6,565 nucleotides of DNA from Bacillota bacterium (lineage in GTDB: Bacteria > Bacillota_I > Bacilli_A > Acholeplasmatales > Acholeplasmataceae), in the NCBI GenBank assembly GCA_023458995.1, contig JAEWVV010000121.1, positions 1 to 6,565 of the forward strand, read 5' to 3'. The notes below the pieces were generated by a model. The model made no database searches. It was not told where the DNA came from and saw nothing but the letters and a program-made list of their open reading frames with translations. The position numbers and the translations under genes were made by a program. Below, one piece after another: positions 1 to 6,293 of this stretch. Numbering within the stretch: position 1 is the first letter of the stretch; every line of letters begins with the position of its first letter.

Positions 1-836
1 CTTCTGCTCAAAGAAAAAATCTATTCTTTGATGTCGAAACGATGAAGTGTTCACATGCTCTTGTTGGTGATAGTGTTCGCATTAAACAAATTTTAATCAA
101 CTTACTCTCGAATTCAATCAAATTTACAGAAACTGGTGGCATAAGCTTAGTCATTTGTTGTGAGGAACAAACACATGAAAAGGTCACCATTTCATTTAAA
201 GTAAGAGATACAGGTATTGGAATGACTACTGAACAACAAATGCGTTTATTTAAAGATTTTGAACAGGCTGATCAATCGACTTCTAGACTCTATGGTGGAA
301 CAGGTTTAGGCTTATCGATTAGCAATAAACTTGCTACACTGATGGATGGATCGATAACCGTTGAAAGTAAACTAAACGAAGGAACTACCTTCACACTCAC
401 ACTTCCACTCGAACTCTTAAAAGATGATGAAGATGATGTAACACCAGAGATCAAACATCAACCCATTAAATCAAATCCTCATATATTAGTTGCTGAAGAC
501 CACATCTTATCTCAAAAATTGACTGAACGATTACTCCAAAATTTAGGTGCGAAAGTAAAACTCGTTGATCAAGGAGAAAAAGCTGTTCAAGCGATGAAAG
601 ATGATCACTATGACCTTGTATTTTTAGATATGAATATGCCAGTTTTAAATGGTATACAAGCATCCGAACAAATTCGAAGATTCAATAAAAAAACACCAAT
701 CTTAGCACTTACAGCCAACCAATATGCTGAAGAAAGAGCGGCATGCTTACTTGCAGGTATGAATGATATTCTCATTAAACCCATCGATAGTAAAACGCTT
801 TATGAAGCACTCGCGAAGTGGATACCTGAAGAATAA
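1..836 (+). CDS. Hybrid sensor histidine kinase, C-terminal part (HATPase + receiver), 5' end outside window
   Basis: This is the C-terminal part of a hybrid two-component kinase; the reading frame is open from base 3, so the sensor and the phospho-accepting His domain lie upstream of the window. Counting from the Met codon at 42, the ATP-binding domain covers about residues 1-122: the N box (NLLSN, Asn20/Asn24), the G1 box (DTGIGM, Asp56), the F box (LFKDFEQAD) and the G2 box (GGTGLGL, 85-91). An acidic linker (about 127-146) leads to a receiver domain (about 147-262) with the acidic pair Glu152/Asp153, the phospho-acceptor Asp196 (FLDMNMP), Thr224 and Lys246 (IKPID). The protein ends right after the receiver, with no HPt domain in this part. 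By family knowledge, phosphate would pass from the kinase His to Asp196 and then to a separate HPt protein, or the receiver may tune the kinase. The stimulus cannot be read from this fragment. It converges with the minus-strand operon to its right. Confidence 0.93.
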   Translation, partial: SAQRKNLFFDVETMKCSHALVGDSVRIKQILINLLSNSIKFTETGGISLVICCEEQTHEKVTISFKVRDTGIGMTTEQQMRLFKDFEQADQSTSRLYGGTGLGLSISNKLATLMDGSITVESKLNEGTTFTLTLPLELLKDDEDDVTPEIKHQPIKSNPHILVAEDHILSQKLTERLLQNLGAKVKLVDQGEKAVQAMKDDHYDLVFLDMNMPVLNGIQASEQIRRFNKKTPILALTANQYAEERAACLLAGMNDILIKPIDSKTLYEALAKWIPEE

Positions 837-861
837 AATGAACATCACCGATGTTCATTTT
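835..861. terminator. Bidirectional intrinsic terminator between converging genes
   Basis: A perfect 12-bp inverted repeat (AAAATGAACATC / GATGTTCATTTT) closes a three-base loop (ACC). On the + strand it is followed by a T-run (TTTTTTATTT), and it starts inside the TAA stop codon of the hybrid kinase. On the minus strand it lies four bases beyond the stop of the M20 amidohydrolase and ends in TTTT. It can therefore end both converging transcripts, better for the kinase because of the longer T-run. The stem is A+T-rich, so its strength is uncertain. Confidence 0.82.
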
Positions 862-865
862 TTAT

Positions 866-1990
866 TTAGAGTGCTTGATGTAGTTTTAATAAATGAATAT
901 AGAGTTCAACACCTTTATCTAAGATGTTCTCATCAAAATTGAAATAACAACTATGTAGTGGATAATGATAACCCTTAGATTCATTTCTTGAACCTAACAT
1001 CACAAATACTCCTGGAACTTTTTGTTGATAAAACGCAAAGTCTTCAGAGACTGTCATGGGCTCAATCACTTGATACTGATTTCCATTTAACGAGCTCTTT
1101 AAATGATCGACTAATTTGGGATCATTAACAACAGCAGGATAATAATCCAACATTTGATGATCAATTTTCACGTTATACTGCATTTCAATACCTTCACTAA
1201 ATTGTTTCATCCACTCTTTGACTGACTTGTAAACATCTGGTTTAAATGCACGCATCGTACCACTTAATTTAACTTCTTGAGCAACAATATTACGCGCTTG
1301 TCCACCAGAAATCTTACCCACCGTAATCACAACACTATCTAAAGGATTGACTCTTCTACTGACAATGGTTTGAAAACCTTGAATAAGCGCACTACTTGCA
1401 ATAATCGCATCATCACCTAAATGAGGTTGACCCCCATGAGATGATTTACCTTTAACCATGATATCAAACTCACCATTTTGAGCCATCATTGGACCACTTA
1501 CAAGCCCATATATGCCTTCATCTAGTCCTGGATAGAGATGAATACCATAACAAGCTTTAATGTCGTATAAATCAAATAAACCTTCTTCTATCATAACTTT
1601 CGCACCGCCAGGTCCTTCTTCAGCAGGTTGAAAAATCATGACAACCGTATAGTTTAAATCATTTTGTTTAGAAACATATGAAGCAAATCCTAACATCATC
1701 GCCATATGTCCATCATGGCCACAGGCATGCATTTTTCCTTCATGATTTGAGACAAATGAGACATTTGTTTCCTCTTTCACAGGTAAAGCATCCATATCTG
1801 TTCTAAACAAAATAGCTTCTTTTGATTTACCTTCTTTATGGATAACCCATCCTGTTTTTGCCATTCTTTTTGGTTGATATCCCATTTGGATGAGTTCATT
1901 CTCAATATATTCACTCGTCTGATAAAGGTCAAATCCAAGTTCAGGTATTTGATGAAGTTCTCTTCTGTGAGTCATTAATGTTTTACTCAT
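866..1990 (-). CDS. M20 family metallo-amidohydrolase (N-acyl amino acid / hippurate / N-acetyldiaminopimelate deacetylase-like)
   Basis: A 374-residue cytoplasmic enzyme of the M20D amidohydrolase group, which removes acyl groups from amino acids or related amides using two bound metal ions. Visible family motifs are RELHQIPELGF (10-20), TDMDALPVKEET (64-75), HACGHDGH (88-95), FQPAEEGPGGA (120-130), GIHLYP (149-154), SSHGGQPH in the lid domain (183-190), SEDFAF (315-320) and PLHS (344-347). The expected metal ligands Cys90, His92, Glu124/Glu125, His151 and His346 are all present, so it should be active. I place the start at the ATG at 1990, which has an AGAAAGGG ribosome binding site seven bases upstream; a longer TTG start at 2008 would absorb that site. 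It overlaps the end of ogt by eight bases, suggesting coupled translation as the last gene of a three-gene unit. The exact substrate cannot be told from sequence: N-acetyl-diaminopimelate, hippurate and other N-acyl amino acids are all possible. Confidence 0.93.
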   Translation of the reverse strand: MSKTLMTHRRELHQIPELGFDLYQTSEYIENELIQMGYQPKRMAKTGWVIHKEGKSKEAILFRTDMDALPVKEETNVSFVSNHEGKMHACGHDGHMAMMLGFASYVSKQNDLNYTVVMIFQPAEEGPGGAKVMIEEGLFDLYDIKACYGIHLYPGLDEGIYGLVSGPMMAQNGEFDIMVKGKSSHGGQPHLGDDAIIASSALIQGFQTIVSRRVNPLDSVVITVGKISGGQARNIVAQEVKLSGTMRAFKPDVYKSVKEWMKQFSEGIEMQYNVKIDHQMLDYYPAVVNDPKLVDHLKSSLNGNQYQVIEPMTVSEDFAFYQQKVPGVFVMLGSRNESKGYHYPLHSCYFNFDENILDKGVELYIHLLKLHQAL

Positions 1991-2447
1991 GACGATACCC
2001 TTTCTCAAGTTCTAATAATTTAACCTTTAAATCAATATATCCTTTACCAGAATAACCTGTCATCGATCCATCTTTTCCAATGACTCTATGACAAGGTACA
2101 ACAATACCAATTGGATTTCTCTTGCATGCTTGACCGACTGCACGAACCGCTTTCGGATGATTGATTTTGTTTGCGATATCTTGATAACTCATCGTCATTC
2201 CATAGGGAATATCTAATAATGAGCGCCATACTTTTTGTTGAAACTCAGTGCCTTTATTAAATAATAAATCAAGATCAAACGTTTTTATTTCGTGGTTAAA
2301 ATAAAGATTTAATTGATCTTTGACATGTTTTATATCGGGATGTTCTGTTTCTGTGACATCCTTCTTTTCAATCATTAAAGAAATCAGTTTACCTTCTTCG
2401 ACTTCAAAAGTAATCGTACCAAGAGGTGATTGGTAAAATCCAAACAT
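1983..2447 (-). CDS. ogt: Methylated-DNA--[protein]-cysteine S-methyltransferase
   Basis: A 154-residue suicide DNA-repair protein that moves the alkyl group from O6-methylguanine (and, in the family, O4-methylthymine) onto its own cysteine. The active-site motif PCHRV is at 118-122, with acceptor Cys119 and His120. Other residues of the family active site are in register: Tyr88 (SYQDIA), the base-flipping Arg102 (AVRAVGQA), Asn111 (NPIGIVVP) and Glu148 (LLELEKG). Residues 1-60 are a short, poorly conserved N-terminal domain, and the recognition helix lies around 86-110. The length matches single-domain Ogt/MGMT proteins; there is no Ada regulatory domain, so an adaptive-response regulator role is not expected. 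The start ATG has a near-ideal ribosome binding site (AAAGGAGGA, seven-base spacing). It is the middle gene of a unit: its start is 17 bases after the diguanylate cyclase stop, and its stop overlaps the amidohydrolase start (ATGAGTAA). Confidence 0.97.
   Translation of the reverse strand: MFGFYQSPLGTITFEVEEGKLISLMIEKKDVTETEHPDIKHVKDQLNLYFNHEIKTFDLDLLFNKGTEFQQKVWRSLLDIPYGMTMSYQDIANKINHPKAVRAVGQACKRNPIGIVVPCHRVIGKDGSMTGYSGKGYIDLKVKLLELEKGYRHE
1998..2005 (-). promoter_or_regulatory. Ribosome binding site of the M20 amidohydrolase, inside ogt
   Basis: AGAAAGGG on the minus strand lies seven bases before the ATG at 1990 and within the last codons of ogt. It decides the start: the in-frame TTG at 2008 lies upstream of this site and is unlikely to be used. 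Confidence 0.7.
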
Positions 2448-2453
2448 AAGAAA

Positions 2454-2462
2454 TCCTCCTTT
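2454..2462 (-). promoter_or_regulatory. Strong ribosome binding site of ogt
   Basis: AAAGGAGGA on the minus strand is close to a perfect complement of the 16S rRNA 3' end and ends seven bases before the ogt ATG. It fills most of the 17-base gap after the GGDEF gene, leaving no room for a separate promoter in that gap, and is far stronger than the GGGGG site of the upstream GGDEF gene. This suggests ogt may be translated more than its upstream neighbour from the same message. Confidence 0.8.
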
Positions 2463-2464
2463 AA

Positions 2465-3583
2465 TTAATCGGTGCGCTTTGCTTCATACATGCGGTGGTC
2501 GATATAACGTAAGAACTGATCCATGCTCTTAAACTCATCTGAATAAATACCACAACCGAAACTACATGATAATTCGTAATTTTTTCCTGAATTTTCATTA
2601 AACACAGAAAGTGATAATTGAATATCTTTAATGAGTTCTCTTAAGCGTTCAATCGATGATTCATCGCTAATAATGATAAACTCATCACCACCTAAACGGG
2701 CAATAATCTCATTGGATTTCACTAATCCCTTAATGCGAGAAACAATTTCGATAATCGCGTAATCGCCTTCAGCATGTCCATGTTCATCATTGATTTTCTT
2801 TAAATGATCAATATCAAAAAATATACCACCAAAGGGCTCAATGCTTTTTTGTTTTAATCGTTTATCCATAAAATGGTCAAACGATCTTCTTGTCCATACA
2901 CCTGTCATAATATCTAAATGAACTAACCGTTCTTGAAGATAAATATAGACGATGACTAAACTGAATGCTGCTGAACTCCATGCGAGTAGTGTGCCATAAA
3001 AGAGTGCTTGAATCAGTGCTCCAATCATTGGTATCACGTTAAACCCAAGCAGAAGTAAAATTTCATTTAGAATAATTTTATCTTTTTGTCTAAGTATATG
3101 AATAATTGAAATAAAGAAATAGATATACGTGATGATTATCGCAATATAAAATAAGGGGCCTCTCGAATAAACACCTAGTGCATCAATCTTAAAATAAAAA
3201 CCGAAAAAAGGAGATAGTATACTTAGAATTGCATTAACAAAAACAGGAGTAAATAAGAAATACTTCACTTTATCTGTCATCTTTTTACGGGTTGTAATAA
3301 ACTGCTGACTAATGATATACCACATACTCGTTAATACAGGAGCAATTCCGAATAATACGATATGCAATACATTAGATAAAACAATCAATCCAACTGTATC
3401 ATGACCATTTATAATACATGTTAATGCTTCAACACCGAGTTGAATACACACAATAACAAGTGTAAACATATAGAACTTATTTAGTTTATCTTTTTGATCA
3501 AGTCTTTTTTGTGCAATGATAAAAACCATAAACATCATCAGCATTGCAATTAAATTAATATCGATTCTTAAGAATAATGCCAT
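2465..3583 (-). CDS. Membrane diguanylate cyclase: multi-pass N-terminal sensor region + GGDEF domain
   Basis: A 372-residue inner-membrane protein expected to make cyclic di-GMP from two GTP. The N-terminal two-thirds is very hydrophobic, with about seven membrane segments (roughly 8-25, 38-58, 63-84, 106-128, 143-164, 170-196 and 199-217), resembling the 7TM sensor regions found on bacterial kinases and cyclases. The GGDEF domain covers about 222-370: FDIDHLKKIND (256-266, metal Asp257, substrate Asn265), GHAEGD (269-274, Asp274), the signature GGDEF (298-302) and the closing YEAKR. These are the residues needed for activity. Two deviations stand out: the usual D-x-LTGL-x-NRR entry motif reads DIMTGVWTRR, and the inhibitory RxxD site reads KSNE (289-292), so product inhibition is probably lost. 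The ATG follows GGGGG with seven-base spacing, and an in-frame TGA lies six codons upstream. It is the first gene of the unit with ogt and the amidohydrolase. The sensed ligand is unknown. Confidence 0.93.
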   Translation of the reverse strand: MALFLRIDINLIAMLMMFMVFIIAQKRLDQKDKLNKFYMFTLVIVCIQLGVEALTCIINGHDTVGLIVLSNVLHIVLFGIAPVLTSMWYIISQQFITTRKKMTDKVKYFLFTPVFVNAILSILSPFFGFYFKIDALGVYSRGPLFYIAIIITYIYFFISIIHILRQKDKIILNEILLLLGFNVIPMIGALIQALFYGTLLAWSSAAFSLVIVYIYLQERLVHLDIMTGVWTRRSFDHFMDKRLKQKSIEPFGGIFFDIDHLKKINDEHGHAEGDYAIIEIVSRIKGLVKSNEIIARLGGDEFIIISDESSIERLRELIKDIQLSLSVFNENSGKNYELSCSFGCGIYSDEFKSMDQFLRYIDHRMYEAKRTD

Positions 3584-3608
3584 ATCAATGCCCCCAAATC
3601 ATAATTTG

Positions 3609-3637
3609 ATTATACACTGATTTTCATGTAATAACAA
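3609..3637 (-). promoter_or_regulatory. Sigma-70/SigA-type promoter for the GGDEF-ogt-M20 unit
   Basis: On the minus strand a consensus -10 box TATAAT (3614 to 3609) is preceded, with an ideal 17-base spacer, by TTGTTA (3637 to 3632), a 4 of 6 match to TTGACA. Transcription would begin near 3602, giving a leader of roughly 20 bases that holds the GGGGG ribosome binding site at 3591-3595. It lies just downstream of the pckG terminator, so the unit is probably independent of pckG. Confidence 0.75.
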
Positions 3638-3653
3638 ATTCAATCATCATATG

Positions 3654-3684
3654 AAAAAGAGAGTCTTTCGTGAAGGCCCTCTTT
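3654..3684 (-). terminator. Intrinsic terminator of pckG
   Basis: Read on the minus strand, AAAGAGGGCCTT and AAGACTCTCTTT form a 12-bp stem with one G-T pair and one C-A mismatch around a five-base loop, followed directly by further Ts. It starts eight bases after the pckG stop codon and sits before the next promoter, as expected for the end of this transcript. Confidence 0.8.
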
Positions 3685-3692
3685 GTTAATAA

Positions 3693-5495
3693 TCATTTAT
3701 GTTTTTGTTTAAGTCTTAGTTCAAGTTGATCCAGTTCTTCATTTAGTTCTTTAGGAAGTTTTTCTCCAATGGTTTCATAGTAAGCTCTAATCGATTTCAC
3801 TTCATCCATCCAAGCTTTTGTATCAATTTCAAGAAGTTCATGAAGCGCACCTTTCTTTAAATGAATACCTGAAACATCAAGTGCATCTTCTGTTGGAATT
3901 TGACCAATGGGTGTCATCTTCGCTTCTGCTTTACCATCAGCACGTTCAAATATCCACTTTAGAACACGTGAGTTATGACCAAATCCAGGCCATAAGAAAT
4001 CACCTTCATCATCTTTTCTAAACCAGTTGACATAATAAAGTTTAGGAAGTAACGATTCGTTCGAACGTTTACCCATATCTAACCAATGTTTAAGATAATC
4101 ACCAACATGATAACCAATAAAGGGTAACATCGCGAATGGATCTCTTCTGACTTGTCCAATTTGATTTGAAATGGTTGCTGCGGTAATTTCAGAACCCATC
4201 ATTGAACCCATGAAGACACCATGATTCCATGATAATGCTTCATGAACAAGAGGAATAGTTGTTGGTCTTCTACCTCCAACTAGAATGGCAGATACTAAAA
4301 CACCTTCTGGATTTTCCCATTCATCAGCAAGTACTGGACATTGCTTTGTAGGTACTGTAAATCTACAGTTCGGATGTGCTGCTGGACTTCCTTTTTCCGG
4401 TGTCCAATCTTCTAGTTTCCAATCGGTTAAATGTTTTGGTACTTCTCCATCAATACCTTCCCACCATACATCTTTATCATCTGTTAATGCGACATTCGTA
4501 AAAATCGTATTGTCTTTGATTGCTTTCATCGCATTTGGATTCGATTCAAAACTTGTCCCTTTTGCTACACCAAAGAATCCAGATTCAGGGTTAATCGCAT
4601 AAAGTCTTCCGTCTTCTTTCATCCAAAGCCATGCAATATCATCACCCACGGTTTCAACTTTCCAACCAGGAAGTGTTGGTACAAGCATCGCAAGATTTGT
4701 TTTACCACAGGCACTTGGGAAAGCTGCTAACATGAATTTTGATCTTCCTTCAGGATTTGTAATCTTTAAGATTAACATATGTTCAGCCATCCACATTTCA
4801 TCTCTAGCTAAAACAGATGCGATTCTTAGGGCTAAACATTTCTTACCTAAAAGAGCATTTCCACCATATCCAGAACCATAAGACCAAATCAGACGTTCTT
4901 CAGGGAAGTGAGCAATATATTTTTGTTCAATTGGAGCAGAAGGCCACAACACATCAGCTTCTCCATTTTTTAAAGGATGACCAACGCTATGTAGACAAGG
5001 TACAAATTTACCGACACGTTTTAATTCATCAAGAACAGGACGACCCATTCTTGTCATAAGTTTCATATTACATGCGACATATGCACTATCGGTAAGTTCA
5101 ATACCAACCTTAGATAGTGGTGAACCAAAAGGTCCCATCATGTATGGAACAACATACATTGTTCTTCCCTTCATTGATCCTTTGTAGAGTTTAGTCATTG
5201 TTTCTTTTAGTACAATCGGATCAATCCAGTTATTCGTTGGACCTGCATCACTTTCATTTTTAGATGCAATGAATGTACGATTTTCTACTCTTGCAACATC
5301 TGAAGGATCACTAAAAAATGCGTAAGACCCTGGTCTTTTCACTGGATTCAAGGGAATAGCTTTTTTCTTTTCTACCATTTCCTCCATCATTTTCTGATAC
5401 TCTTCATCTGAACCATCACACCAGTAAATTGAATCAGGTTCACAAAGAGCTGCCATCTCTTTGACCCAATCGTGTAACTTATCATAACTAATCAT
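3693..5495 (-). CDS. pckG: Phosphoenolpyruvate carboxykinase (GTP)
   Basis: A full-length, 600-residue cytosolic enzyme of the GTP-dependent PEPCK family, interconverting oxaloacetate + GTP with PEP + CO2 + GDP, with Mn2+ and Mg2+ as cofactors. Motifs in order: DVARVENRT (66-74, substrate Arg69), [13 protein letters not shown] (208-220, Tyr210, Lys218/219), AEHM with metal-binding His239, the P-loop FPSACGKTN (259-267) with Ser261, the reactive Cys263 and Lys265, the metal/nucleotide motif VGDDIAWLW (283-291), [10 protein letters not shown] (302-311), GGRRP (407-411), and NWFRKD...FLWPGFGHN (490-508). The protein is far from the ATP-dependent family in size and motifs. The ATG has an AAGGGAG site (5502-5508) six bases upstream. 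It ends at TGA, and all 20 Trp codons are TGG, so TGA is a stop here. The membrane methyltransferase gene lies 23 bases upstream with no terminator between. It may run either way: gluconeogenic, or fixing CO2 onto PEP during fermentation; the sequence does not say. Confidence 0.98.
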   Translation of the reverse strand: MISYDKLHDWVKEMAALCEPDSIYWCDGSDEEYQKMMEEMVEKKKAIPLNPVKRPGSYAFFSDPSDVARVENRTFIASKNESDAGPTNNWIDPIVLKETMTKLYKGSMKGRTMYVVPYMMGPFGSPLSKVGIELTDSAYVACNMKLMTRMGRPVLDELKRVGKFVPCLHSVGHPLKNGEADVLWPSAPIEQKYIAHFPEERLIWSYGSGYGGNALLGKKCLALRIASVLARDEMWMAEHMLILKITNPEGRSKFMLAAFPSACGKTNLAMLVPTLPGWKVETVGDDIAWLWMKEDGRLYAINPESGFFGVAKGTSFESNPNAMKAIKDNTIFTNVALTDDKDVWWEGIDGEVPKHLTDWKLEDWTPEKGSPAAHPNCRFTVPTKQCPVLADEWENPEGVLVSAILVGGRRPTTIPLVHEALSWNHGVFMGSMMGSEITAATISNQIGQVRRDPFAMLPFIGYHVGDYLKHWLDMGKRSNESLLPKLYYVNWFRKDDEGDFLWPGFGHNSRVLKWIFERADGKAEAKMTPIGQIPTEDALDVSGIHLKKGALHELLEIDTKAWMDEVKSIRAYYETIGEKLPKELNEELDQLELRLKQKHK

Positions 5496-5518
5496 GGTTT
5501 TCTCCCTTAATTTATTTT

Positions 5519-6220
5519 TTATGATCTATATGTACGAAATAATCGTTTCTTCACATGTTCTTGATATGCTTTATATCCTTTTAAATGACTTGCTAAGTAC
5601 TTATCTTCAAGACTTGTTCGAATCATGAATAGAATTATAACTACGATAGTTGGTATCATCGCATAAAGTGATTCTAATAGAATAGGTACAACAGCTAAAT
5701 AGGTCATCATCCCTAAATAACCAGGATGTCTAATTACAGCATAAGGACCCGTGGTCACGACTCGATGATCTTCATCCATAGAAACTCTTTGATTAAAGTA
5801 AGGATTTTCAATCATCGACCATAAAAGAATACCCATCCCCATGAAAAAGATAGCCGCTCCAAGGACTAACATATACCAAGGGATTTCAATTGTCCAGTTA
5901 TATCTTTGGTCGAGTCCAGCAACAACATAGGTCGCATACTCACTTAAGAATAGAGGAATCTTTAGGACTTTTTCATATGTTGGTTGATTGGTTAACGGTT
6001 TTGATCTTGTTTCAATCACCTTTTTAGGTAGAAAGATGCCAAAGAAAGTAATCGATATGATATATACTCCTAAAAGAATCCATGCCCCACGATAAAGATA
6101 ATCACCGCTTGAAACAAGTAAGATTGCTAAACTAAAAAGAAGATTGATGATAATCATCAAAATCCGTTTTGTAACTTGTTTTTTAAGTAAAGTTTTTTCA
6201 TCGATAACATTCTGATTCAT
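5519..6220 (-). CDS. Isoprenylcysteine carboxyl methyltransferase / phospholipid methyltransferase family membrane protein
   Basis: A 233-residue multi-pass membrane protein of the ICMT/PEMT-like methyltransferase group, expected to use S-adenosylmethionine. Membrane segments are visible at about 18-36, 44-64, 86-103, 115-136, 166-184 and 187-201. The family core is clear: NPYFNQRV (139-146), [15 protein letters not shown] (156-170, with the cofactor-binding GPY and RHP), then RTSLEDKYL (201-209), close to the usual R-x-x-x-EE, and a final KGYKAYQ (214-220). The substrate is unknown; bacterial members are rarely characterised and may act on lipids, isoprenoid acids or small hydrophobic molecules. 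I choose the ATG at 6220, which has GAGG six bases upstream. The ATG at 6238 would add six residues but has no ribosome binding site and overlaps a TATAAT box. Its stop lies 23 bases before pckG on the same strand with no hairpin between, so the two are likely co-transcribed, though no functional link is obvious. Confidence 0.87.
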   Translation of the reverse strand: MNQNVIDEKTLLKKQVTKRILMIIINLLFSLAILLVSSGDYLYRGAWILLGVYIISITFFGIFLPKKVIETRSKPLTNQPTYEKVLKIPLFLSEYATYVVAGLDQRYNWTIEIPWYMLVLGAAIFFMGMGILLWSMIENPYFNQRVSMDEDHRVVTTGPYAVIRHPGYLGMMTYLAVVPILLESLYAMIPTIVVIILFMIRTSLEDKYLASHLKGYKAYQEHVKKRLFRTYRS

Positions 6221-6236
6221 GATGTACCTCACATTC

Positions 6237-6265
6237 ATTATAATCGATATAGAAAATAAAAAGAA
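6237..6265 (-). promoter_or_regulatory. Possible promoter for the membrane methyltransferase-pckG unit
   Basis: A consensus TATAAT (6242 to 6237, minus strand) lies just after the Nudix terminator. The -35 at 17-base spacing is poor (TTCTTT) and falls within the terminator's right arm. Transcription would start near 6230, at the GAGG ribosome binding site, leaving a leader of only about ten bases. The location fits, but the weak -35 and very short leader keep this tentative. Confidence 0.4.
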
Positions 6266-6293
6266 GAGATGAAAGTCTTTACAACTCTTCTTT
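6257..6293 (-). terminator. Intrinsic terminator of the Nudix gene, overlapping its last codons
   Basis: On the minus strand AAAGAAGAG (6293-6285) pairs with CTCTTCTTT (6268-6260), a perfect 9-bp outer stem. The interior can pair further (TG/CA and AAA/TTT with a bulge and a GAC loop). A T-rich tract (TTTTTATTTT) follows. The left arm is made of the codons for Lys-Glu-Glu just before the final Leu and stop. Confidence 0.72.

Noticed and set aside
8..190. Short minus-strand open frame opposite the kinase ATPase domain
   Set aside because: The + strand carries the clear N box and flanking motifs, so this is a shadow.
466..663. 65-codon minus-strand open frame opposite the receiver domain
   Set aside because: Overlaps the receiver's catalytic residues on the coding strand; no own features.
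1991..2008. TTG start at 2008 adding six residues to the M20 amidohydrolase
   Set aside because: The added codons contain the AGAAAGGG ribosome binding site correctly spaced for the ATG at 1990, which fits the family N-terminus better.
3647..3654. 8-bp palindrome TCATATGA between the pckG terminator and the next promoter, considered as an operator
   Set aside because: Too short, with no extended symmetry or second copy; expected by chance in A+T-rich DNA.
3818..4021. 67-codon + strand open frame opposite pckG
   Set aside because: It lies wholly inside the well-supported pckG gene in antisense and its translation shows no family features.
4285..4602. 105-codon + strand open frame opposite pckG
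   Set aside because: Antisense shadow of pckG; low-complexity Ser/Phe-rich translation mirrors the opposite codons and has no recognisable motif.
4817..5059. 80-codon + strand open frame opposite pckG
   Set aside because: Antisense shadow of a conserved enzyme; no supporting ribosome binding site or domain.
5531..5543. Small inverted repeat ACGA/TCGT near the end of the membrane methyltransferase gene, considered as a terminator before pckG
   Set aside because: Only four base pairs, lies inside coding sequence and has no T-run after it.
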